A DNA stretch of 64,000 nt from Hyperoodon ampullatus (taxonomy: Eukaryota; Chordata; Mammalia; Artiodactyla; Ziphiidae), in NCBI GenBank assembly GCA_949752795.1, contig OX457061.1:28896425-28960424 (forward strand). The letters run 5' to 3'. The notes beneath the pieces are model-generated. The model was not told the origin of the DNA and ran no database searches. It worked only from the letters and a program-made list of their open reading frames with translations. Position 1 is the first letter of the stretch, and every line of letters starts with the position of its first letter. Positions 51,012 through 62,290 of the stretch are shown here, piece after piece. A program made the translations under genes and the position numbers.

Positions 51012-52835
51012 ATTATGTTATATAGTAAGTAAATATGCAATTACAAAAACAGAGGCAAATTGTGTTTGAATGATTTGTTAACTCTTTGGAAAATGATGTT
51101 AGATTGTGTCTAACTGATAAAATCAGAAAAAGATATGTAAAAGAGAAAACTGGTGTTTAGATTATAAGTGATATTTTTGCTCTTACATGATGAAGACAAC
51201 AAAGGTGTAGTAAGATTAGATTTGTTGAGGAAAAATAAGTAAAGAATTATTTGTTCTTAGGTTTGCCTCCATGAGATCAGGGACTTGAACAAACCCATTA
51301 CTTTTAAAATTGCAATAAATGTTCCTCTATGTCTCTTAAGCATGTGCAAGGTATAATGCTTTTTCGTTTTAGCTACATGTTGCTAGATGGGATTACACAA
51401 CATGCTATTCCCAGTCCCCAGTGGTGCCACCCAAGCCTATTTCTGTACCCTATCCATCACTGTGTAAAGGGAAGTAAGTTGTTTTCTCTGACATCCCTTG
51501 GAAGCAGGTGGGCAGGCAGTCTGGCAAAAGAACAGCAGTGGCTGACATTATACATAATTCAACATGCTGACAAGGGTTGGTTGATCAATAAAAGCAGTCT
51601 TTTGACACAGATGACAATTTATTCTTCATTGATTGTCAGGTGATGAGTGATATCCTGCATCTATCATTTTTGCTTCTTATGCATTATCCTGTGGCTCCAT
51701 TTCTGGTCTTAACTGATTCTTGACTCTGATTGTAGGTTTCTTGCTTTATTCAAAGTGGGGAGGACAGCGTTTTTATTCTCACTTTATCCACACATTAACA
51801 CTTGAAGTTTGATTCATATCACCAGACTCAAATTGTTTTTCAAAGATTTTCCAGAATTTGCTTGCTTGTGATGAAATCTACTGATTACAAAAATAGATTC
51901 ATCTAGCTGGTTCTTGCCTCTAGCGTTAGGGAAATACCTTCAAATGCACTGCAGTTAACGTTGTAATTGTTCCTTGGAGTCCTCAAATTTTATTTCAGGT
52001 GTGTTCACTACACATATTTCCTTCTCTACTTTGCCTTTTCTTTGAATTATATTCTAAATGTCTCATGGCGCCTGTGAGGAGTACTCTGTCACTCTCTCGA
52101 TGCAGAGAGAGAGAGGTACTTTGCCTATGCAGGTGCCTCCAGATAGCCACCCTCTGGGACTAAAATGTCTTCCCCAAACTGACATCTGAGTTATAAGGGT
52201 GATAGATTAGTGTGATAGATTAGCTGTCCTCCCTGATGACTGCTACCTTTAGTACTCAATGACACACACAAGCACAGGTGCAGAATCATTTGTTCGACAA
52301 TATCTCCTTCATGCTCTTCTTACAAACCTTTTTTCCCCCAGGGTACATGAGTTTCTCAGGGGTCAATCTTATTACGTACACAACTTTGTCAGAATTACCT
52401 CTCTCTGCAGAGGACTGAGGCTTTGCTATGAAACCATGCTTACCAATGTCATCTTTTTTCAGTTCTCTCCAAGGATGATCTAGTGAGCCCATATGGAAAC
52501 AAACCCACATCAGGATCTCTGCATTAGCTACTTAAATATACTCAGGCATATCTGACAGGATTTACATGGAAATTGGGACTTCTCCTATACTTATCTTCTT
52601 AAAATAATATTTTCTATATACGAGACAATTAATAGTTGCTGCAGGGAAGTAAAATATGTATAACAAAAATAAGACATGCAATCATGTATTATTTACGTAG
52701 AGTTGCAGGTTAATGAATACATGGAATCATATATATTGTTATACATTTTTAAATTAGTATTATATCATGACAGCTACTCTATATTAATATTATTGTCAGT
52801 ATTAGTAATAGTACTCTTATTAAAAATAACTATAA
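51012..52835. other. No gene recognised
   Basis: Non-coding. A frame of 104 codons from 51329 has no family resemblance. The stretch 51330-52260 is less AT-rich but unassigned. Confidence 0.5.
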
Positions 52836-52839
52836 AAGT

Positions 52840-52990
52840 AATCATAGCTAATGTTTGATGTACGTTTATTATATGCCAGACTCTATCCCAACTACTTTAT
52901 ATACAAAAACTCATTCGCCTCAACATCCTTATGAGTCATATACTATTAAATACCATCTTAGAGATATATATGGTTAGAATTTTGGATTTT
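52840..52990 (+). mobile_element. MIR-family remnant
   Basis: 'gtttattatatgccagactc', 'tatcccaactactttatata' and 'ctcattcgcctcaacatcct' follow the MIR TTTATTATGTGCCAGGCACT ... TCATTTAATCCTCACAACA layout. Confidence 0.7.
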
Positions 52991-54160
52991 CTAGGTATTG
53001 CACAATAGTTTTCAGATGGCAAGTGTCCATTCGTAAAATAAAATATAGAAATGTTCAATAAAATATAACATCGTCTATTAATGATTAAAATGGAAATTAA
53101 AATAAGAATAACCTATCTTTGATTTATCCACAATACTTTCAAATTAAAAATCTGAATTTTTTCATACTGGTTGAGTGTGGGATCAGAGTTATCCTCACAT
53201 AATGTAGTTAGATATGTAAATAATGACAACAATTAGGGTTGTAAATCAAGACTTAATTTGTAGTATTTTATTCCTATTATCCAAATATTATGCAATAGAA
53301 CATATATTGAATCACTCTTCATAATGTGCTGAAGTTAGAGACAAGTTAAATGTTCACAATTGCATAATGTTTACATAAATTATATTCCATTCATATAATT
53401 GAATATTGTAAAGCCACCCATAATTGTCATGAATATTTTTTATTGTGTTGATGGACAGAAAATCGTGATGCATGCAAAAAGCAGGATTAAAAAAACAGGG
53501 TTTGATATTATTTATGTTTAAAATAAGTATATATGTATTCCAAGAACTCTGGAAAACATATTCACCAGAAATAAAGCAGCAATGCCTGTTGGTGGTGGTG
53601 GCATTCTCATCCAATTCTACATTTGTATACTTTTGTATCTAACATTGAAACAAGAGAACGAAATGTTAGTAAAGAGAGGAAAATATATTTAATTCTCTAA
53701 GAAACGTCATTTCTGCTTCCCAAAATTTTATATTCGATGATTTCAACTAATGTTCCTGCATTTTAAATTTAAGAAAAATATTATAAATGATTGGGAGATT
53801 TTAAGTGGAGGTTTGATATATTTAAACTTATTCTTTATTTAAATTTATTTCAGGAAATAATTTTAAATCAATTTAAATTTATTCTTTAAAAATGGAGAGT
53901 TTATCCCAGTACTTTCACAGATATTACTTCCATCATTATTTAATGATACCTCTCTGATCATATATTACATATTTTATGTTCTCCTTATGGGTTGTATTCT
54001 GCATTCCATTGAATTACCTATTATACAGCCTCAGCTCTACACTGTTTTCATTAATTCCTTGAATGACAATTTCAAGAGGTTTCTAGCTGGTAAAATGTCA
54101 TGTTCCCATACTCATTAAATTTTTATTTCTAATTCTGATAATCTTATCTTATGCTTTAAT
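52991..54160. other. No gene recognised
   Basis: AT-rich sequence with no supported feature. Confidence 0.55.
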
Positions 54161-54164
54161 TACA

Positions 54165-54365
54165 GGAAATAATTCATTACACCCACCAAGTAACTAGACA
54201 CTTACAAAGCATATTCCTATATACCATCCCACAAACTCTTATAAAAATACTGTCAATAAAATGCTATTGTTTTTTTTTAGCAGATGACAAACTGAAGGTC
54301 AGAGAGGTTATCACCACCTGAGGAAATTATTACATTCTAAACATGGATTTATATCTAATTTCTAT
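54165..54365 (+). mobile_element. MIR-family remnant
   Basis: 'acttacaaagcatattccta', then 'gcagatgacaaactgaaggt' and 'cagagaggttatcacc' correspond to the MIR central region. Confidence 0.65.
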
Positions 54366-54515
54366 ATTTCATTGAATTTAACATGCCATTAATTAAAATA
54401 TTACCAATATTTCATACATCAAAAGTAAAAGTATTGTTAATTAAACTGTGAAAGAAAGTACCCATGTCACTTCAACTTTCTATTTTATTCCTATTGTAAA
54501 AACACTCTGTGTATT

Positions 54516-54721
54516 TTTTTTTTTTTTTTGCTGTACGCGGGCCTCTCACTGTTGTGTCCTCTCCCGTTGCGGAGCACAGGCTCCGGACGCGCAGGCTCAG
54601 CGGCCATGGCTCACGGGCCCAGCCACTCCGCGACATGTGGGATCTTCCCAGACCGGGGCACGAGCCCGTGTCCCCTGCATCGGCAGGTGGACTCTCAACC
54701 ACTGTGCCACCAGGGAAGCAC
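54516..54721 (-). mobile_element. CHR-type SINE (short form)
   Basis: T-run, then the reverse complement of the short body, ending in the head in reverse (CACCAGGGAAGCAC, last bases altered). The target-site duplication CTCTGTGTATT is at 54505-54515 and 54722-54732. Confidence 0.95.
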
Positions 54722-54843
54722 CTCTGTGTATTCTTTTACACACTGATTTTTATCATTTATTGTGCTGCTCTAGTTTTGTTTTGCTAAATGCAAATTACTT
54801 TGTTTAACTGCTGAATGTTTATAATGTTTTTGAAGATATTTTA

Positions 54844-55174
54844 TTTATTTATTTTTAAACTTTATTTATTTTTGGCTGTGTTGGGTCTTCATTGCTGTAC
54901 ACGGGCTTTCTCTAGTTGTGGTGAGCGGGGGCTACTCTTTGCTGCAGTGCGCGGGCTTCTCATTGCGGTGGCTTCTCTTTGTTGCGGAGCATGGGCTCTA
55001 GGCACGTGGGCTTCAGTAGTTGAGGCTCGCAGGCTCTAGAGTGCAGGCTCAGTAGTTGTGACGCACAGGCTTAGTTGCTACTGGGCATGTGGGATCTTCC
55101 CAGACCAAGGATTGAACCCGTGTCCCCTGCATTGGCAGGAAGATTCTTAACCACTGGGCCACCAGGGAAGTCCC
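54844..55174 (-). mobile_element. CHR-type SINE (long form)
   Basis: TTTATTTATTTTT tail in reverse, then the long CHR body to the head in reverse (CCACCAGGGAAGTCCC). The target-site duplication TTGAAGATATTTTA is perfect (54830-54843 and 55175-55188). It is only about 120 bp from the preceding SINE, same orientation. Confidence 0.96.
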
Positions 55175-55228
55175 TTGAAGATATTTTAAAGAACAATGAA
55201 TCTCTCCCGCCCTCTCCTGTATCTATGC

Positions 55229-55239
<11 letters not shown>

Positions 55240-55275
<36 letters not shown>
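55240..55275. repeat. (CA)n microsatellite
   Basis: Pure CA run of about 18 units, flanked by TA-rich and GA-rich short runs to about 55306. Confidence 0.96.
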
Positions 55276-55278
<3 letters not shown>

Positions 55279-55574
55279 TTTATATATATGTAGAGAGAGA
55301 GAGAGATACTCTTATTTACATGTTGAGACATATATATCTCAACATATAAATAGTTTAAATGATAGCATCAACTTTGACCACACGCATAGGAAATGAAAAG
55401 AACATCGTATTGCTGACTGACAAACCATGAGTTTAAGCTGGTATTGATTATAAGACAAATCTCAAGTTGGGATAATAAAATGTGGAAAAAAATGTTTATC
55501 GTTGAATAAATGAGATAAAGTGTTTTTATGCTTTCATCTCCAGGTCAAAGACATTTACCCCATATCTCCTCCCT

Positions 55575-55695
55575 CTATGTATAGCTGATTCACTTTGTTA
55601 TAAAGCGGAAACTAACAAACCACTGTAAAGCAATTATACTCCAATAAAGTTGTTACAAAGAAAAAATTAAGTCCAGAAAACGCTTAAAAAAAAAA
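55575..55695 (+). mobile_element. Very short L1 3' end
   Basis: 'gctgattcactttgttataa', 'agcggaaactaacaaaccac' and 'aattatactccaataaagtt' are the last about 100 bases of a young-type L1, ending in an A-run at 55687-55699. Confidence 0.85.
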
Positions 55696-55699
55696 AAAA

Positions 55700-56980
55700 G
55701 GCATTACCATCTATCTAGTATCATCAACTTGCTCATGAAAGAATTTGAAAAAAAGGATAAAGGGCATAGCAACATAAGATCCCCTTAGCACCTCTGGCTT
55801 TCATTATTCTATCGCATTAACAAATATTTAAGTATCTAACATTTGCCAAGACTCTACAATGGATTCCTAGTTCCCAGAAACTTTTTTTCTGAAAAGGCAC
55901 AGGTGTCATGCCATATCCTTTTTCAAAAACGGTATATGAATCCTGAAACCTACATAAAAAGTCATTTTTTAAATCTGTCACTTATTTCCATAATATTATG
56001 TAACTGAATGTTTCAGTTTAATCTCAAGCTATTTTTCTAGTTTCTATATTGTAGCTAATTCAATTCAATTCTCCAGGAGCATGTTTTCTTGTTGTGAAGA
56101 TGGGTACAATTATTTCCAAATTCTTTACATGTGGAAGCTGAAACCACAAGTCTCAAACAGTTTTGAATGACAAAGTAGAATAGTCCTGATAAAAATTTCA
56201 GTGAATACAGGGCAAGTTACAAAACTGTCCATTAAAGATGGCTTTACTTCTATTCACATAAAAGCCACACAAATAGGAAAAACAACCTGAAACTAAATAA
56301 AACAAAGTACTAATAGTGGTGATATCCTTGTTTCATTTTTCTTTCATGTGCATTTTTTTTACAATAAACATGTATCAAACAAAATCAGAAAAATGCACAT
56401 TAAAATGTTTCAGTATAATAGTTTTGAGCAAAACTAGAGAAAAAGTAAAATATGCCATAGGAAAGTGGGATAAAGCTTTCATTACACTGTATACTGAAAA
56501 TATATTCTCACTTTTACAAAATCTTGAAGGTGAGAACACAGGTAATAAGAAGGTTTCATAGTGTACCACTGAAAATCATCTCTAGTTGACACTGATTTGT
56601 CATGTGGTTCCAGTGCTACTTAATGTTTTTACTGTCTGCTTACTTCATTCAATTTTTGTGATTTCCTGCTGTCAGAGGACTTCACTGTCAGAGGACTTCA
56701 GATGACAGTGTTAATAAAGGTGCAATAAAAGTGGTTAAATCTATTATGCCACTTGTCTTCTTGTAAACTTTAAATGAATTCCTTTCTTTCTTTCTACAGA
56801 ATAATACTGAATTTTAAAAGATTAGCTTCCTTATTTCAGTCTCATCATTTCCTTCAGTTGCCTGTTATACCCTCATACGCCTCCCCCAAATGAGTACACA
56901 TGCAATGCCACATATACAGCAGAACTTTCATCTTTGTGTCCTCATAACTGTTGAAATTTCTGACTAGAGTCCCCTTTTTT
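55700..56980. other. No gene recognised
   Basis: Non-coding. An exact tandem phrase 'gtcagaggacttca' occurs twice near 56672-56703. Frames are short. Confidence 0.55.
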
Positions 56981-56984
56981 TTTT

Positions 56985-57290
56985 TTACATTTTTTTAGTG
57001 AAGTTAATTTACAATATTGTGTTAGTTTCAAGTGTAGCAAAGTGGTTCAGTGTTTACATATATATATATATATATACACATATATATATATACACACACA
57101 CAAATTCTTTTTCAGATTATTTTCCATTATAGGTTAATACAAGATATTGAGTATAGTTCCCTGCTATACAGTGGGTCTATGAATAGCATAGAGTCCCTTC
57201 TTATTAACATGAAAATTATTTTATATATAATTATAATGTTTCTTAAAGAGAACTATGCATATATGTTTCAATACTCATCAGAGACATAGT
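56985..57290 (-). mobile_element. L1 3' end, antisense
   Basis: T-run, then 'gaagttaatttacaatattg', 'agcaaagtggttcagtg', a TA-rich run (57057-57100) and 'ttccctgctatacagtgggt'. This is the reverse complement of an artiodactyl-type L1 3' UTR. Confidence 0.85.
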
Positions 57291-57479
57291 GACCTGCCCT
57301 GTGCTACCACAAAACATTGAATATAATCCTAGATTGACCCTTTGTACATGGGATTGTTATTTTTGACATTGTTATTTTGTCCCCTCACCTCCTACAGATC
57401 TTTACTCAAAGCAACGTTTTTGAGTAAATGTTGAGTAAAGGTTTAGTGAAACCTTCGGTGCTAACCCATTTTAAATTTG

Positions 57480-58920
57480 ACTCTATCATCCAACATCCCT
57501 TATCCCCATCCTCATTTTTTTTTCTTTTTAACATTCCTATCATGTATTCTCTATTTTTACCAAGTATACATTAGTTACTTAATTGTTTATCTCCTTTCCC
57601 TCTAAGAAATGGAATCATACAGTGCACAGCCCTTTGAGTCTGACTTCTTTCACTTAGCATTTAAATGAACAATGCATTTAAAATTCATCTGTGTTGTGTG
57701 AATCAGTAGAGTGTTTATTTTTATTGATCAGTAACTAGTATTCTGTTGTATGAATATGTCCTATATTTTTATCCATTCACCAGTTGAAGCATTTTTGGGT
57801 TATTTCCATACTTGGAAGTTTATGTAAAAAGTCATCATAAACATTTATAAATAGCCATTTGCATTAAGATACACTTTCATTTTGGGGGCAAAACTTAGGT
57901 TTTGGGTTGCTGGGACATACGAAGTGTGTATGTTAACTTTAAAAACTGACCACTGGTTGGCTAAATTACCTGTGTCATTTTGCATTCTCTAGCAATTTAT
58001 TAGATTTCCAGTTGCTCTGCTTTCTTTCCAGAACTTCGCATTGTTAGTTTTATCATACTAATGATGATGATATCTTTATTTAGCAACTCTAATAGGTGTG
58101 TAGTGCTATTTCATTGTGGTGTTAGCTTGCATTTCCCTAATGACTAATAATGTTGAGCACCTTTACAAGAACTCATTTTCCACATATATATCTTTTTTGG
58201 TGAACTGTCTGTCCTAACAATTTGACTTTTCAAAAATTAGGTAGTTTGTGTTTTTATTATTACATTTTGAAATTTTTAAATATCTTCTGGATATGTTATT
58301 TATATATATATGAAATATGCAAAGTTTTCTCCTAATCTGAGACTTGAATTTCATTTTCTTAACAATATTTTTGAAGAGCAGTTCTTAATTACAACGAAGT
58401 CCAATTTATCATTTTTCATTTATGATACATGCTACTGGTTATATGTAAGAAATCTTGAGCTAACTGTCACAAAGGTTAAAGATTTTTCTCTTAGGTTTCC
58501 TTCCAGATGTTTTATTATTTTAAGTTTTACATTTTGAGTTATATCCATTTGAGTTATCTTCTATACATGATGTATAACATGAAGTATTGGTCAATGTTTT
58601 CTTTTTTTATTCCATTTTTTAAGGCATGTGAATTTTTAAATAGTAAAACATAATTTGTTGAAAAAATATCCTGTCTTCATTAAATTATTTTCACATATTT
58701 GTGAAACTCAAATGGCCATATATGTGCATGCCTATTCTTGAACTCTCATTTGAATTCCATTATTCCTTGTGTTTATACTTTCACCAATGGCATACTGTCC
58801 TGATCACTGAAAGTTTACAGTAAGTCTTCATATCAGATAATGTATGCTCTACAACTTCTATCTTCTTTCACAACTTATTTTGTCCATGCTAGTTCCTTTA
58901 ATTTTCATAGATATTTTAAA
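57480..58920 (-). mobile_element. Old antisense L1 ORF2 fragment
   Basis: On the plus strand, 'ccctttgagtctgacttctt', 'tttatccattcaccagttga', 'gctgggacatacgaagtgtg' and 'tgcatttccctaatgactaa' follow the reverse complement of ORF2 C-terminus and upstream parts in correct antisense order. No intact frame. Confidence 0.75.
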
Positions 58921-59039
58921 ATCACACTATTGATTACTATAAAAGAAATCTGTGATTTTGATCACAGAATCAAAACTATGATACAAATCATTATAATATA
59001 ATTACATTATAATCATTACATCAAAAGTTAATATGCTAA

Positions 59040-59606
59040 ACTTTCTAATTGAAAAACAGAGGTTGTCAAAATAGACAAAAGTGCAAAAACCAATTTTATG
59101 CTGTCCATATGAGATACACTTTAAATATAAAAATCAAAGATAAATTGAAAGTAAATAGATTGGAAAAGATTCATCATGCAAATAATAAGATGGCTGGAAT
59201 GGCTATACTGATATTTGATAAAATTAGATTTCAATATAATGAGTATTGCCAGAAATAATAAGAGACATTTTATTTTAATAAAGAATCAATTCATTGGGAA
59301 GATAACACAATAATAAAATTGTTTATGTGCCTAATACCAAAGTTCCAAATCACACATCACAAAGATTAATAGAACAAAAGGGAGAACAGACTATTGTATT
59401 ATCATAACTGGACATTTTGCAGCCCTGATTGATAGAATAGACAAAAAAAATCATTGTCACTGAATATATGGACATCCTTATCAAACAATTTATCCTAATT
59501 TATCTTCACCTAACACTACACCAAACAACTTAAACAAAAACATTCTTCTCAGACAATATAATATGTTCATTATGATATACCACATATTGTTAAGACAAGT
59601 TTCAAT
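59040..59606 (+). mobile_element. Diverged L1/HAL1-type fragment
   Basis: 'gagatacactttaaatataa', 'gcaaataataagatggctgg', 'atggctatactgatatttga', 'aacactacaccaaacaactt' and 'cattcttctcagacaatata' follow an L1 ORF2 5' region (endonuclease part) or HAL1 in order. Stops throughout. Confidence 0.65.
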
Positions 59607-60415
59607 TGTTATGAGACAGATCTCTATGGTTCTCTTTTAAGCAGAATAATAACAGTCCTTTGTTCTGGGCAATCTTTTCAGGAATGCTTACAGAGTGAAC
59701 AGTCATGGAAGATAAGGATAGTGGCTGCCTCAGAACAAAGGACAGGGATCCTTGTTGCCCATAATAAAAGATTTGGGTTCCCTAGGTCAAGCTGCCTTAC
59801 CTGTAGCTGCTTGGCAGCTATCTATCTGGGTTTATCCAAACACCCTCATGGGACTTCCCTGGTGGCGCAGTGGTTAAGAATCCACCTGCCAATGCAGGGG
59901 ACACGAGTTCGAGTCCTGGTCTGGGAAGATCCCACATGCCGCAGAGCAACTAAGCCCGTGCGCCACAACTACTGAGCCTGCACTCTAGAGCCCACGAGCC
60001 ACAACTACTGAGCCCATGTGCCACAACTACTGATGCCCACGTGCCTAGAGCCCGTGCTCTGCAACAAAGAGAAGCCACAGCAATGAGAAACCCATGCACC
60101 ACAACAAAGAGTAGCCCCCACTCGCCACAACTAGTAAAAACCCACGTGCAGCAACGAAGATCCAACACAGCCAAAAATAAATAAATAAATAAATCTTAAA
60201 AATACAAAAGAAGAAACACAAATATTTAAAAAAAAAAAAAAAAAAACCCTCGTGGGATTTGGGGGCAAGGAGACCTGATGTGATATGTTACTGCTTGCTG
60301 TGCTGTAATTAAGTTTTTGTCTCTGACCCAAGGAGCTGCATGTCTACTACCAGTAAGTATGACGCTAACTTGTTAGCATACAAGTAGCATAAAATCTATT
60401 TACATTTCTTGACAG
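59607..60415 (+). mobile_element. Probable LTR of an old ERV, carrying a SINE
   Basis: The L1-like text stops at about 59606 and a new element begins TGTTATGAGACAGATC. Within it are 'cataataaaagatttgggtt' and, after the SINE (59850-60245), 'ctgctgtgctgtaattaag', 'tttttgtctctgacccaagg' and 'cagtaagtatgac', a layout typical of an LTR R/U5. The end is placed before 'ttttggcaatgaggatgaga', which could be a primer-binding-site region. No paired LTR was found, so this call is tentative. Confidence 0.45.
59850..60245 (+). mobile_element. CHR-type SINE (long form)
   Basis: Head GGGACTTCCCTGGTGGCGCA, long body with 'ccacaactactgagcc' units, AAATAAATAAAT segment and a second pure A-run (60228-60246). 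The target-site duplication is about ACCCTC(A/G)T, with one mismatch. The tail holds a short non-A stretch ('cttaaaaatacaaaagaaga'). Confidence 0.94.
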
Positions 60416-62290
60416 TTTTGGCAATGAGGATGAGATGATGACAGAGTAATAGCTTGGTGGAATAGGAAGGTTGAGGGTCTTACGGAATGATTGACAGGAT
60501 TTGAGGTAAAGCCAAAGGAGTAAGTAGTAAACATGTTGATCAAATTGTATGGTCAGCTGGATAATTAATGGACCTCCATTTTATTACCTATCAATGAGGA
60601 TATACAGGTTGGTGGTTACAGGCCAAATACCAGGAAACAGTTTTTTCATGATGCCCTCTTTCTGCTAACTCTTCACTGAGTAGGGAAAAGGGGTCTTCCT
60701 CACCAATCTGGTAGTCATCCTTAGGTCTTGTCTAAGATTCATCCTGAGTGTTCAGAGGGTTCACTCCCATTTCAAAAAATAGTTACACAGATGTGTACCT
60801 ACACTGAGAATGAAATAAGGGAAGTTTGTGACCACTATGTGCAGAAACAAGGTGACTCATTAGAACTTTGGGTCAACTGGAAAATAAGCGTTGGAGAGCA
60901 CAATGCTTGTTAAGGATCAATGTCTACAGCTGTGCTGTTTTATGGCTCAGAGCCATTCTACAGTCTATTATGCCAATTTTAGATTGATTCAGAGACAAGA
61001 GAAAACATCTCAGTTTTTTCGTGTGTATGTGTTGTTTTGTTTTGTTTGTTTGTTTGTTTGCAGTGTGCCCTGGTTTCTATAAGGGAGATTTGGCCTCTCA
61101 GATTTTTCCAAAACAGACAAATTCCCATGCTAAACCATAGATGAGGCGTTGGTTAAAATTCATATTGTGCTTACAGTGCTACCAAATGTGACCCACTAGA
61201 GAACGAGAAATTGACCCAAATCTTGATAAATATGCAATCATCCACACTTTCCTGGAAAACTCCTATAGTTCTTGTATTAAAATTTGATACTAAAGCCTAA
61301 GAGATGTTATCGTTACAATTAGGCAACAAATGCTTCCAACTAAAGTAAATTCCTGAAGAAATGTCTCTACTGTCAAGACAAGCCTGTGTCAGTGATGGGT
61401 GCAAACCCTACAGCCCTATTTAGAAACAATATGGCTGTGACTGCAGAGTCAGTGGGTCCCCAAAGAGAAAATAAATCAAGCCAGTAGTGATGATCTTGCC
61501 ACTGGATATATGGCTTTCAGAAAACTGGACACATAAGAAAATCCTTTTGTTGACCTGCAAGCAGTTGCTGAACTGCTTGAAAAGGAAAGTAAACTTGCTT
61601 CATGGCAAGAAACCAGTCTCTCCCTTTGTGTACCCTGATGCTCAGGCCCTCCTTACTCTAAATTCAGCTGCTTTATGGTAAAAGACTCTTAGGGGTGGAT
61701 CTGAGGTCTCTCTGTCTCCAAGAGAGATTTAGGGTCATATGTAACCATCCAAATATGCTAGGGAATTTCAGAGAATAGAGAGACTCAAACTTCTATTGTT
61801 CTGTTGGCTATAAACACCCAAGTCACCTCCCTACTAAGCTTCAGGGAGAATGGGATACTTGGACTGAGCTATTAGAGTTTGGCCAATGTTCACAGAAGCC
61901 AAACTGATCTTATGGAGGAGCCCTTTCAGCCAATTCAATTTACTGTTGCCATTTTCACATCTGAACAGGCAGTAGGGATTGATGTGTTTTATACTTATGC
62001 CTCCCAGTCCCATAAATTCCAGAAAGAATTTGCCCAGCTAGAAAGAGTACATAAAGAGAAGTGCTAGTGGGACAGGAGTAACTAAACTCCCTGCAATTTG
62101 CCATCAGAGAGTGTGCCAGGATTTAGCATAAGTATGTATTCTGTTCACTTATGAACTCTATGCTCTTGCTTGGCAAGTAAGAAACCTCAGTCTCACTGGA
62201 GTCGGCTGTAGTGTTATCATACCTGTACCAGCAAGGATGGTTGATAAACCCCAGCAAAATTCAGAAGACTGCCAGGTAAGTAAAATATCT
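60416..62290 (+). mobile_element. Possible degraded ERV internal region (gag-like)
   Basis: Several short plus-strand frames (60728-60913, 61487-61681, 61879-62067) have more protein-like composition than the rest of the window. The first resembles the helical capsid region of ERV gag only loosely. All are broken by stops and frame changes. No protease, reverse transcriptase or envelope motif could be seen. Placement next to a probable LTR supports a viral origin, but another retroposed or unique origin is possible. Confidence 0.35.

Noticed and set aside
54472..55174. Tandem inverted or paired SINEs as a functional structure
   Set aside because: The two SINEs at 54516 and 54844 are separate insertions with different duplications and of different forms; closeness alone is not evidence of function.
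55240..55275. CA/TA/GA runs as a possible regulatory or Z-DNA element
   Set aside because: Ordinary mammalian microsatellite; nothing nearby to regulate is visible.
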